A DNA stretch of 64,000 nt from Arthrobacter sp. StoSoilA2 (lineage in GTDB: Bacteria > Actinomycetota > Actinomycetes > Actinomycetales > Micrococcaceae), in contig NZ_AP024643.1 in the NCBI RefSeq assembly GCF_019977195.1, positions 2,170,001 to 2,234,000 on the forward strand, given 5' to 3'. This document shows positions 42,618 through 51,539 of this stretch, piece after piece; within the stretch, counting starts at the first letter, position 1; every line of letters starts with the position of its first letter. Below the pieces are notes generated by a model. The model saw only the letters and a list, made by a program, of their open reading frames with translations. It ran no database searches and was not told the DNA's origin. The position numbers and the translations under genes are program-made.

Positions 42618-42996
42618 CGTGAAGCCCCCAAAACTCCAGTCGCTATTCGTAAAGCCAGTCCTTGGCCTATGCTTCCGCAATTTACACCGTCGGAATCGCT
42701 TTTCAAGGTCTCGGCACAGTTATGGCCTGAAAGGGTGGATAGACGTTCGAGTGGTTTGCTCAGTTGATTACCGCCCGCAATGGACTGACGACATTCGGAA
42801 TAGCCCATGTTGGGCCAATCAGATTCCCCCGTGCGGACCATCGGGTAATTCCGTATCCAAAACAGGATCTTGCCGCGGCCTCGTGTCACACGAGATCCGT
42901 GGGCTGCGTCGAGCGGATTACGTGGCGTGCGGTGAACGGACCTGTCGCGGACGAGCGAAGTCAGAAATCGTCAGTGTTGCCCGCTACTCTGCTCTC
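42618..42996. other. Divergent intergenic region
   Basis: No gene is supported. Promoters for the ImmA/IrrE-like operon (minus) and the HEPN protein gene (plus) should both lie here, but no clear pair was chosen. Confidence 0.45.
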
Positions 42997-44124
42997 GTGA
43001 GCCAAAACGAACATTCAGAAGAATCCGCCGATGATGACGCGGAGAATCACGACGATGCGGAAGAACGCATCGCCCTCACACCCGAACAGAAGGCAAACCT
43101 AGCAAGGACATTGGAGGGCATTCATCAGTCGCTGGCCCGCAACATCGGACCCCCGAACTTCAAGCTCCCGGAATCAATTTTCAAGAACATCTTTGCCGCC
43201 TCGCGCATCTTCGAATCACAACAATCCGTAGTCGCCAGAGCGATCAGACCGATGTTCGCCATGCAGCCACCTTGGCAAAAGCAATTCGCCAGTATCAGCA
43301 GCGACATCTTCAAGACCTACTCACTTGGTCAACCCAACCTGAACCTGCTTGCCTCCCAGTTGACGAAGAACATCGATTTCAGCGCCTTTGCGGGCGCAGC
43401 CCGGATCGCACAGCAGTTCACGACACATCAGGCGACATGGCTCAAGAACATCGCACCGGTACTCGCATCGATGCGCGCTGCCTTCTACCCGCCGAACCTC
43501 CGAAGCATCGAGGGGCTGGAGTTCGAAGAAGTAGAGCAAGTCGTCATGGCCGACGGCATCCCACTCTACGGACTGCCGCGGCCGCAGATCGCCGAAGCGA
43601 TAATCCGAGCGAACGGGGCACGAGCAAGGCGAGAGATCCTGGGTCGACGCTGGAAGGCGATTTCGTCCGACTGTCGTACGGCCGTCAACGGATGTGGCAC
43701 CGACGCGGTTGCACCGTATGTCCCATTCGCCGTGGCCGCGCTCGATGCTTTAGACGCGGGGCATACTGCGGCTGCCCAAGCACTCGCCGGCTCGCTCATC
43801 GATGCGATCCTGACTTCGTACTTCGGAAAGGACCGCTACAAGTACACTCCCGATCGGAATGGAAAGCGGACCAAGGACGCCTATGACGAATTCAGCGTTC
43901 GGCAGTTCATTGCATTCGCTCCCATGTGGCAGACGTACCAGCAGTTCTTCGTCGCCGACGGGGACAAGGTGCCCGCAGCATTCAGCCGCAACGCCACTGC
44001 ACACACGGTGAGTCCCCGCCAGTACAACCGCCGCAACGCCGTCCAGGGCATCATGGTGGCTTGCAGCCTGCTGTACCGATTTGACGAGGAGGCCCGGGCG
44101 CACGAAGCGGCGACAGAAGGGTAG
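42997..44124 (+). CDS. HEPN/Abi-like protein, uncharacterised
   Basis: This 375-residue protein has a highly acidic N-terminus (SEESADDDAENHDDAEE), a long middle with repeated Phe/Ile-rich helices (NIFAASRIFESQQSVVARAI, SISSDIFKTYSLGQPN), and a C-terminal region with FSRNATAHTVSPRQYNRRNA. The RNATAH string fits the RxxxxH motif of HEPN nucleases and of Abi-like C-terminal domains. The frame is open far upstream; I chose the GTG at 42997 where protein-like composition begins. It is the last gene before the transfer region. Confidence 0.72.
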   Translation: MSQNEHSEESADDDAENHDDAEERIALTPEQKANLARTLEGIHQSLARNIGPPNFKLPESIFKNIFAASRIFESQQSVVARAIRPMFAMQPPWQKQFASISSDIFKTYSLGQPNLNLLASQLTKNIDFSAFAGAARIAQQFTTHQATWLKNIAPVLASMRAAFYPPNLRSIEGLEFEEVEQVVMADGIPLYGLPRPQIAEAIIRANGARARREILGRRWKAISSDCRTAVNGCGTDAVAPYVPFAVAALDALDAGHTAAAQALAGSLIDAILTSYFGKDRYKYTPDRNGKRTKDAYDEFSVRQFIAFAPMWQTYQQFFVADGDKVPAAFSRNATAHTVSPRQYNRRNAVQGIMVACSLLYRFDEEARAHEAATEG

Positions 44125-44500
44125 TGACCATGAGCGAGACGGGGTGGGAACCCTCTGCACGACCACATCGCGGGGCGCTACCTTGATGCCACCTAGGTTG
44201 GGGCTCGGCAAACAGGGAGGATTTCTGCAGAGAAACTACCCACCTCCTACTCCAACGATGAGGGGAGACACTGATGAGAGATGGGTCGATCGGCGGTTGG
44301 TCAAGCAGAACTGACAGAACGATCGCCGGTTTTCGGGATGCCTCTGTTCCAAGACCCATTCACTCCCTCGGTGCTGTCAAAGGCTGCGCACTGGCCTATC
44401 GCCCGGGTGGACGTCGACCGGGCCAGAGGTCATGTCGTTCGCAAACTATGCCCCCATGAAGTCGTGAGCCCAATCAGCTCATTCATTGGGAGACGACTGG
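44125..44500. other. Intergenic stretch before the transfer genes
   Basis: A plus-strand frame from 44274 (MRDGSIGGWSSRTDRTIAGF) follows GAGGGGAGACACTG, a good ribosome binding site, but its product is Arg/Pro/Ser rich and resembles no protein I know. I do not call it. The transfer operon promoter probably lies here. Confidence 0.4.
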
Positions 44501-44800
44501 ATGGAGCACCAGATGGTACTGGCAGCGGTGGATCCTGGGATCACACCAAACACGAACTTTCCTTTTCTTGAGTCCTTGAAGCAGATCGGCGGGGGCATCC
44601 TCGTCGGCGCCTTCATCGTCATTGCGATCGTGGCGATCATCGGGGCTGCGATGCTGTTGGCCGGCAAACTAAGCCAATCCTCAAGACTGGCCTCAGGCGG
44701 CGGGGTGATCCTGCTGTGGACAGGTCCGGTCGCGGCAATCCTCGGCGGTATCAACGGATACATACTGTGGTCCCAGACGGCCTTTCCATTGGGCTTCTAG
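44501..44800 (+). CDS. Small conjugation membrane protein, pilin/TrbC-like position
   Basis: This 99-residue protein has two membrane segments: IGGGILVGAFIVIAIVAIIG around residue 30 and VILLWTGPVAAILGGINGYI around residue 70. It precedes a TrbL-like gene at the start of the transfer run, where actinobacterial elements carry a small VirB2-like or structural subunit. The ATG at 44501 follows GGGAGACG; a TTG at 44486 is an alternative. Function is inferred from position. Confidence 0.75.
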   Translation: MEHQMVLAAVDPGITPNTNFPFLESLKQIGGGILVGAFIVIAIVAIIGAAMLLAGKLSQSSRLASGGGVILLWTGPVAAILGGINGYILWSQTAFPLGF

Positions 44801-44812
44801 CCGCTTGCGATC

Positions 44813-46225
44813 ATGCCTATCGAGTGTGACCTCAACGGTTGGTGGCCGCCTGGTTGCGGCCTGGTTTCCCAAGCCAACGACGGCATCCAAGGTTCCATCA
44901 CGTCAATCTTCGCCAACGTTCTTCAGAACATCGCCTCCTGGATGTGGGGGTTCATCACCGGGGCCTTCAGAGTTTCCGAAGTCGACGATTCCCAGTGGGC
45001 GGCCATCGGTGGACTGACCAACTGGTGGGTCATCGTGATGATGACTCCGCTGGTGGTTGTGATGATCTTGCAACTCTTGTCCGGTCTGATCAGCCAGCAA
45101 CCACGCCGACTGCTGAGGGCACTCGTCGGGGGAGCGGCGGCAGTGCCGTTAGTTGCGGCGGCCGTCTACGTGGTTCGGCAGCTCACCAAGGTCAGCGACG
45201 AGGCGTCGGCGGCCCTGCTGGAATCGATGGGAACCGATCCGTATGTCGTTTTCATGCGGCTCTTCGGCTTCGAACGAGCTCCCGAAGGCTCCGAGCGCGA
45301 ATGGAACGTCATCTCCCTGGCGCCGGGCAATCAAGGCGGAGCTGTCGGCGGCGCGGTAGTGACAGTAATGGCAGCCATCGTCGTGTGGATACTGGCGTTC
45401 ATTCTCATGTGCTCCATGATCTTCAGGACGTTCGCCCTCGCCGTCCTGGCAGCTGTCGCACCCGTCGCCCTCATGATGATGCCCTGGGAGAAGTCAAAGG
45501 CCTGGGCCGGACGGTGGTGCGAAGTCGTCGTGGCGCTCTTGCTAGCGAAACCGCTAGCGGCGACAGTTCTGGCGGCGGCGATCAAACTCTTCGCGGATTC
45601 GAGGTCCTTTGCGGGCTTGGCAGCCGGAACTGTCGGCATGGCTCTTGCTTGCGGAGCACCCTTGATGGCGCTGAGGCTGGTGAGCTTCGCGGGCGGCGAA
45701 CTCGCAGCAGCGGCTCAAACGGCCGGCGGCGGCCACGTTCTTGCTCGCAGCAGCAGCGTTGCCTCCAGGCAGTTCAGTCGACAACTCGGTGGCCGCATGA
45801 CGATTGCATCAATGCTGGCCAGATCGTCACTAGCCCGACCAATTCCCTCAAGTCGCAGAGACATCCCCACGCGCGTTCTGCCACCGTCAGTGCCCCTGCC
45901 TCGAAGCCTAACGAGAACGACGCCGATACTCACCTCTGGTGCAAACGCTTCGGCATCTAACGAAGCAAGCTCTGCCCGCGGAGGCGCGGCCAGGCAGGTG
46001 GTGAGCGGAGAGGTCCCCACCGAGCAGAGTAAGCAAATGTCGTCTGCGACACCTTCGCCGCTAGGCCCGAACCCGGCCGCCGGACCGCCGAAGGCAAACC
46101 GCCATAGGATCCCTCGGCAGCCCGAAGTGCGAAGTACCGGCAGCGCGCTGCCCGCATCCCAATTGCCGCCCATCAGGCCCAAGGCTTCTGAGGGGCACTT
46201 TCCTCCGGAGAAACGCGATGACTGA
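44813..46225 (+). CDS. TrbL/VirB6-like conjugal transfer membrane protein
   Basis: This 470-residue protein has an N-terminal amphipathic part (NVLQNIASWMWGFITGAFRV), then five to six membrane segments (WWVIVMMTPLVVVMILQLL, VVTVMAAIVVWILAFILM, FALAVLAAVAPVALMMMP and others). A long Ser/Pro-rich soluble tail follows from about residue 300. This topology matches the TrbL/VirB6 proteins of actinobacterial type IV secretion, which form the inner-membrane channel. The gene overlaps the next by eight bases. Confidence 0.8.
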   Translation: MPIECDLNGWWPPGCGLVSQANDGIQGSITSIFANVLQNIASWMWGFITGAFRVSEVDDSQWAAIGGLTNWWVIVMMTPLVVVMILQLLSGLISQQPRRLLRALVGGAAAVPLVAAAVYVVRQLTKVSDEASAALLESMGTDPYVVFMRLFGFERAPEGSEREWNVISLAPGNQGGAVGGAVVTVMAAIVVWILAFILMCSMIFRTFALAVLAAVAPVALMMMPWEKSKAWAGRWCEVVVALLLAKPLAATVLAAAIKLFADSRSFAGLAAGTVGMALACGAPLMALRLVSFAGGELAAAAQTAGGGHVLARSSSVASRQFSRQLGGRMTIASMLARSSLARPIPSSRRDIPTRVLPPSVPLPRSLTRTTPILTSGANASASNEASSARGGAARQVVSGEVPTEQSKQMSSATPSPLGPNPAAGPPKANRHRIPRQPEVRSTGSALPASQLPPIRPKASEGHFPPEKRDD

Positions 46226-47708
46226 AGATACGCGCGCCCTTGAGGCCGTCAAATTTCCCCGATACGAGCGCCGTGGCATCTTCATGGGGCTGAAGTGGTA
46301 CCAGCTGGTGCTGCTGGCCCTCGGCATCCTGACGGCGATTATCGCCTCTGCAACGGGAGGTCCGGTCGGACTGACGACGATGAGTCCCATCTGGCTGCTG
46401 CTCATGCTCATGGGAGTGCTCCAACACGCTCGAACACCATATCCCATCTGGCTCAGCCTCATCACGCTGTTCTTCGTTCGACTGATCCTGGGGCAGACCC
46501 GTTACCTCGCCCGTCCCGAAAAGGCACTGAAAGCGGGCAAGCTTGCGCTGCCTGGTGGTCTCGGCAGCCTTAAACTCCAGATGACCCGACGTGGAGAGTG
46601 CTTTATCGTCGACCCTCAAGGTAGGGAAGCGACCGTCGTCCTGCGTTGCACGACCCGATCATTCGCTCTCCTCGACGACGATGATAAAGCGTGGGCAGCC
46701 CAGGCTTGGTCACGTGTGCAGGCCGGGCTGGCACAGCGATCGGACATAGCAAGAATCGCCGTTCAGGACTATACGGTTCCGTATCCGTCGTCCGCCCTTC
46801 AGGATTTCTATGACCACACCGTCGTGCAAAACGCTGGCCATCCTGGTGGCAATCCGTGGGGTGAGTTGGCGTACCAGGACTTGATAGCCGCTGCTGGATC
46901 CTCCATGAGTCACGACGTCTTGTTGTCCATTGTTGTGGACACAGCGAAATCAAGGAGGCGCATCAAAGAGTCCGGGGGAGGCATAAATGGACTCGAGCGT
47001 GTCCTGCGATTGGAGGTACAAGCAATCTCTACATCCCTGGCAACTCATGGAGTGCGGGTGGACGAGTGGCTTTCGGAGTCCCGGCTGCTTCAAGTGTTCA
47101 GGGGTTCCTTTGATCCTGAGACTGTCTCCCGAGGGTCGGCGAAGAACGACAGCGAGTCGCAGGCTGACCAGCCGACCGGGAAGCGGAGACTCAGTTCGAG
47201 CCCTATGGCCGTAGAGGAGCACTGGACTTACCTCCGTACTGACTCTGGATTCCACCAGACCTTCTGGGTTGCAGAATGGCCGAGGCAAAAGGTCTATCCC
47301 GGATTCCTGCATCCGCTCGTTTATGTCGGCGACTTCCGGCACACGGTTACCCAAGTGATTCGAGCGGTTCCGACGTTGGAGGCGTTGAGGGACATTCGAT
47401 CGGCCCAGGAAGCCCACGAAACCCGCCGCAGGATCAATGCCCGGTTCGACCGGCCCACGACGCGGGAGCAGCGAGCCGAGGAGGAAGAAGTGTCGCAACG
47501 GGAAGAGGAGATCGTTGCCGGTCATGGCGATGTTCGTCCGACCGCCTTCGTGACCATCACTGCAGCGTCCTTGGAGGACCTGGCCCGACACCGTCACGAA
47601 CTAGAGTCCGCGGCAGCCGGCGCGTTCGTCGAACTTCGATTGCTGGCGGGGCAGCAATGGGCAGCCTTCATTGCGGGCGGGCTGCCCCTGGGAAGGGGAT
47701 TGAAATGA
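46218..47708 (+). CDS. SCO6880 family conjugal transfer protein
   Basis: This 496-residue protein starts with KFPRYERRGIFMGLKWYQLV and two membrane helices (LVLLALGILTAIIASATG, IWLLLMLMGVLQHA), a PrgI/VirB3-like beginning. It continues into a VirB4 N-terminal-like domain (MAVEEHWTYLRTDSGFHQTF, WVAEWPRQKVYPGFLHPLV, RAEEEEVSQREEEIVAGHGD). This is the SCO6880 family layout of actinobacterial conjugation systems, and no ATPase motif is present. It overlaps the next gene by four bases, which supplies the ATPase. Confidence 0.9.
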   Translation: MTEDTRALEAVKFPRYERRGIFMGLKWYQLVLLALGILTAIIASATGGPVGLTTMSPIWLLLMLMGVLQHARTPYPIWLSLITLFFVRLILGQTRYLARPEKALKAGKLALPGGLGSLKLQMTRRGECFIVDPQGREATVVLRCTTRSFALLDDDDKAWAAQAWSRVQAGLAQRSDIARIAVQDYTVPYPSSALQDFYDHTVVQNAGHPGGNPWGELAYQDLIAAAGSSMSHDVLLSIVVDTAKSRRRIKESGGGINGLERVLRLEVQAISTSLATHGVRVDEWLSESRLLQVFRGSFDPETVSRGSAKNDSESQADQPTGKRRLSSSPMAVEEHWTYLRTDSGFHQTFWVAEWPRQKVYPGFLHPLVYVGDFRHTVTQVIRAVPTLEALRDIRSAQEAHETRRRINARFDRPTTREQRAEEEEVSQREEEIVAGHGDVRPTAFVTITAASLEDLARHRHELESAAAGAFVELRLLAGQQWAAFIAGGLPLGRGLK

Positions 47709-49165
47709 GTCTCAAGAACCAAGAGGTGACCCATACGCCGTCGGGTACTCGCGCCGAACGCAAGAGTCTCCGAAAAGCGGCAAACGCTGGGTCAATGCCA
47801 CAGAAGCGCAAACTCAGCGGGCGGATCGACGAAGCGTTGGAGCGGCGCGGTTATCGCGAGCGCCTTGTCGGTGATTGGGGGAGTAGGGAACCGCAGTCAC
47901 TATGGGGTCCGCATCGGTTGAGGCCGGCACCGCACCGTGCGTCGACGCTGACCTTCGCCGCGGCGTATCCCTTCATCACCGAATCCGGTCTGGGCCACGA
48001 GGGCACCTACATCGGCACTGACATTTTTGGCTCCGGCGCATTCTCCTATGATCCGTGGATCCTTTACGACAAAGGAATCATCAGCGGGCCGTCTATCGTC
48101 GTGATCGGCACGGTGGGTACGGGCAAGTCCATGTGCGGGAAGTCGCTGGTTGCGCGTTCCATAACCCTGGGCAGGAAGGCAGCCGTTGCGTCCGACCCCA
48201 AGGGCGAGTGGGTAGCAGTAGCCAACGCGGTGGGCGGGAAAGTCATCTCCGTGGGGCCGGGACGGTCAGCTCGTGTGAACCCATTGGACGCAGGGCCCAG
48301 GCCTAGCTCTTTGACCGACTCTCAGTGGCACGCCGTAGTCCGACAGCGTCGCCGGCAACTGCTGGTCGCGCTCGTCTCACTCATGCGGCAAGGCACTCCA
48401 CTGCACCCGGTGGAGCACACGGCCCTAGACATGGCGTTGTTGGAGACGACTGCGGAGAACTCGACGCCGACGTTGCCCATGGTGCTGGACCACCTGATGA
48501 ACCCGTCGCCGGAAACTTTGACACTTGTGGGCAAGGAAGGGGGAATTGCGGTCAGTCACTCGTTGAGGCGGACAGTTTCGGGCGACTTGGAAGGGATGTT
48601 CGATGCGCCCTCTACCGTTGCGTTCGACGCCGACGCGCCAATGATGGTGATGGACACGTCGGCGCTTATCGGCGCGTCCGAGCAGGCGTTGTCGCTTGCT
48701 GCCGCTTGCAGTGCCACTTGGCTGGAGGCAGCAGTAACAAACCCCGACGGCGGTAAGCGGCTTGTGGTGTACGACGAGGGTTGGAGGATGCTCGCCGACC
48801 CGTACCTGTTGGCAAAGATGAGCGAACAGTGGAGGCTCGCCCGCACCTATGGGATCGCGAACCTGCTGATCATGCACAAGGTGGCAGACCTCAACGAGAT
48901 CGGCGACAGCACCAGCGGCCATCGGCAGAAGGCACTCGGCCTACTGACGGAGGCCGACACCCGCATCATCTATCGGCAGAAGCACGATGCCATGCGCCTG
49001 ACCAAGGAAGCCTTGGGCCTTACGGAGGCGGAGTGCGAGCATGTTGAGAATCTTCCCAAGGGTGTTGGTCTGTGGAAGGTGGGGAATCGGTCCTTCATCG
49101 TCGCTAACAGGGTCACGACAGATGAGCTGGAAGTCTTCGGTACTGATGATCGGATGCACCTGTGA
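47705..49165 (+). CDS. VirB4-like conjugal transfer ATPase
   Basis: This 486-residue protein has a Walker A motif VVIGTVGTGKSMCGKSLVA near residue 137, VASDPKGEWVAVANAVGGK, a Walker B LVVYDEGWRML near residue 355, and TRIIYRQKHDAMRLTKEALG. It is the ATPase half of a VirB4-type motor, with the N-terminal half supplied by the upstream SCO6880 protein. The frame is open upstream, but the ATG at 47705 in the ATGA overlap matches the family start. Confidence 0.9.
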   Translation: MSLKNQEVTHTPSGTRAERKSLRKAANAGSMPQKRKLSGRIDEALERRGYRERLVGDWGSREPQSLWGPHRLRPAPHRASTLTFAAAYPFITESGLGHEGTYIGTDIFGSGAFSYDPWILYDKGIISGPSIVVIGTVGTGKSMCGKSLVARSITLGRKAAVASDPKGEWVAVANAVGGKVISVGPGRSARVNPLDAGPRPSSLTDSQWHAVVRQRRRQLLVALVSLMRQGTPLHPVEHTALDMALLETTAENSTPTLPMVLDHLMNPSPETLTLVGKEGGIAVSHSLRRTVSGDLEGMFDAPSTVAFDADAPMMVMDTSALIGASEQALSLAAACSATWLEAAVTNPDGGKRLVVYDEGWRMLADPYLLAKMSEQWRLARTYGIANLLIMHKVADLNEIGDSTSGHRQKALGLLTEADTRIIYRQKHDAMRLTKEALGLTEAECEHVENLPKGVGLWKVGNRSFIVANRVTTDELEVFGTDDRMHL

Positions 49166-50964
49166 GTACACGATCCGGACCCACGAATCCCTTGGTCTCT
49201 GTCGGCTTGTGGGTGGTCGCAGGCTACGTGGTCTTTTGTCTTCTCGTCCAGGCGGCGTCCGCCATTGCTGCACCACCGCAGTGTGGTGGCAGACTGGGCT
49301 CGTCATTGAATCCGGCGGCGGGTGTTGGATTGTTGGCTGGACGTCCCGACTGGATTTCACGCATTTCAGCCGAGTGCTCAGTCAACCTGGCTGCTGTGTG
49401 GTGGATCGTGGGCGGTGTCTTAGGACTCATCGCTGCGCTCGCAGGTGCTGGAGTGGTCGGGTGGCGGATGTGGAAGCAATCAGGGGCGTGGCTGCGGCAG
49501 GACATACTAAGTCGGGATGGCGTAGCGGGCAGAGCAGAGATCGTGCGCGATTTTGGGTCGAGGGCTGTCCGACGTCGGGGTAAGTACACGCGCCCTGGAC
49601 TGAGTAAGCCCAGCATTCACGACGTCTCATGGACGCTCGGCCGCTCGCGGGGAGTAACCATCCACGTCTCGACCGAGGAATCGATGGTGATTCAGGGGGC
49701 ACCGCGGTCCGGCAAGGGGCTGTACGTGGTGATCAATGCAATTCTGGATGCTCCTGGGGCCGTGGTCACGACGTCGACGCGCGCCGACAACTTGGTGGTC
49801 ACGATGAGGGCCAGGATGTCGCAGGGGAGACCCGTGACTGTTTTTGATCCGCAAGGAATGTCGGGGCTGCCGTCGACTCTGCGATGGTCACCTGTACGGG
49901 GGTGCGCTGACCCGGACATTGCTACTCGCCGGGCGCTGGTCATCACTGCGGACACGGAGATGAAAGGCGAGAACGCGGCATGGCAGAAACGCTCGCTGAT
50001 CGTCCTGCAGTGCTTGCTCCACGCGGCAGCACTATCGGGAGAAGGAATTGGTGCCTTCCGACGGTGGTCCTCAAGTCCCGTGCTGGCTCGAGAAGCCCTG
50101 GACATACTAGGTAAGCCTGGCGCGGCGCTCGGCTGGCAGGCAGACCTCATGGGGATCCTTGAGGACGATCCCCGCAACACATCTAACTCATGGATTGGCG
50201 TCTCGGCTGCCGTGGCACCATTGTCGTCCCCTCGGGTTTTGGCGGCACTGGATCCACAAGATGAGGCGGAGGCATTTGATCCAAAGAGCTTCATCCGACA
50301 GCGTGGGACTCTCTACTTGATTGGCACCCGATCCGGAGCTGCAGCTGCTGGATCGTACCTTTCGGCTCTGATTGATGACATAGACAATGCTGCCCGCGAT
50401 ATGGCCTTTGTATCTGCCGGGGGCCGGCTGGATCCACCGCTCTCTCTGATCCTGGATGAGATAGCCAACCTTTCGCCGTGGCCTGGACTTCCGGTGGTGC
50501 TCTCCGACGGTGGCGGCATTGGTATCTCGACCCTGGTAGTCCTCCAGTCGCTGTCTCAGGCTCGGAGCGGCTGGTCTGTTGAGGAGGCGGCGACGATCTG
50601 GGATTCCGCGATTATCAAAGTGATCTTCGGCGGTGGCTCCGATGAGCGTGATCTGCGCTCGCTGGCGGGGCTACTCGGCGAGCGCAGCCTCATTGTGAAC
50701 ACTCGCTCTTGGTCTGCTCAGGGGCGACAAGACGGCGAGCAGATTCGGGAAAGCCCGGTGATCAGGCTTGACGAGATCAGGCGTCTTCCGGTTGGCACGG
50801 CGCTCATGCTTGGACGGCGCACGCGCCCAATCCTCTTGGACCTGCGTGACTGGCACAAACGGAAGGACGGTTCCGAGCTGGGCCGCTCGAAGATGGAGAC
50901 GGAGCGAGAGTTGGCCGCCGGTCACCTCAATCGGCAAGCAGCGAACCACGAGGTTGAGCAGTGA
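49162..50964 (+). CDS. Type IV coupling protein, VirD4/TraG/TraD-like
   Basis: This 600-residue protein has two N-terminal membrane segments (VGLWVVAGYVVFCLLVQAAS, AAVWWIVGGVLGLIAALAG), a Walker A VIQGAPRSGKGLYVVINAIL and a Walker B SLILDEIANLSPWPGLP. The gap between segments carries two cysteines. It would link the relaxase-DNA complex to the secretion channel and use ATP for transfer. The GTG start overlaps the end of the VirB4-like gene; its own stop overlaps the next gene. Confidence 0.9.
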   Translation: MSTRSGPTNPLVSVGLWVVAGYVVFCLLVQAASAIAAPPQCGGRLGSSLNPAAGVGLLAGRPDWISRISAECSVNLAAVWWIVGGVLGLIAALAGAGVVGWRMWKQSGAWLRQDILSRDGVAGRAEIVRDFGSRAVRRRGKYTRPGLSKPSIHDVSWTLGRSRGVTIHVSTEESMVIQGAPRSGKGLYVVINAILDAPGAVVTTSTRADNLVVTMRARMSQGRPVTVFDPQGMSGLPSTLRWSPVRGCADPDIATRRALVITADTEMKGENAAWQKRSLIVLQCLLHAAALSGEGIGAFRRWSSSPVLAREALDILGKPGAALGWQADLMGILEDDPRNTSNSWIGVSAAVAPLSSPRVLAALDPQDEAEAFDPKSFIRQRGTLYLIGTRSGAAAAGSYLSALIDDIDNAARDMAFVSAGGRLDPPLSLILDEIANLSPWPGLPVVLSDGGGIGISTLVVLQSLSQARSGWSVEEAATIWDSAIIKVIFGGGSDERDLRSLAGLLGERSLIVNTRSWSAQGRQDGEQIRESPVIRLDEIRRLPVGTALMLGRRTRPILLDLRDWHKRKDGSELGRSKMETERELAAGHLNRQAANHEVEQ

Positions 50965-51461
50965 GTACCCAAGCAGATGGTTCCGATTTCGAAGTTGGCC
51001 GCGTGACGGACCTGGACGACGAACTGACAGCGGAGTTGTTCAGGTCCTCCTTCCAGTCCGCACCACGCAATGTCGGTGTCACGCATCGATGGCGCGACAT
51101 GTCGTCGGCGCAGGCGGAGGTTGTGTGGCAGAGCCTGCTCGATTGGGTGCGCTGGTTTGTGGCGACCTACCAGCTGACGACCTCAGTTGTGCCTGACTGT
51201 TGGTGGCGGCATTCGGAGATAGTTGCCGAGCTCTATGCACTTCAGCGCGCAGAAATGGCTTCCTTCACATCAGACGACTCGGGATTTGGCCCGCTGGCCT
51301 TCCACGAAAGGCTGCCACACGCCGTCGAACGTCTCCGGACGCATACCCGAACCGCAGGGTGCGTTGGACTGCTAAGCCATAAGGAACCGAGCCCGCGTGC
51401 GGTCACAGCCGATGCTGCTTTCGACGAATGGAAGCTGAGTGCCCACCAGAAACGCAGTTGA
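50961..51461 (+). CDS. DUF4913-like protein
   Basis: This 166-residue protein has W-rich segments QSLLDWVRWFVATYQLTTSV and VPDCWWRHSEIVAELYALQR, which match the DUF4913 pattern (WVxWLxxxY, CWxxHPxxVxELxAL) common on actinobacterial plasmids. Its function is unknown. The start overlaps the coupling protein gene by four bases, so it probably belongs to the transfer operon. Confidence 0.8.
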   Translation: MSTQADGSDFEVGRVTDLDDELTAELFRSSFQSAPRNVGVTHRWRDMSSAQAEVVWQSLLDWVRWFVATYQLTTSVVPDCWWRHSEIVAELYALQRAEMASFTSDDSGFGPLAFHERLPHAVERLRTHTRTAGCVGLLSHKEPSPRAVTADAAFDEWKLSAHQKRS

Positions 51462-51539
51462 GCTTCGTCATGGCGTTCACACACATGCCGGACATGGAGA
51501 AGTGATCCCCTTTTTGGGGCTGATTCAGAAGTATGAAGG

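Noticed and set aside
44274..44459. 61-codon frame with a good ribosome binding site before the transfer genes
   Set aside because: The product is Arg/Ser/Pro rich with no recognisable features; I judged the site accidental.
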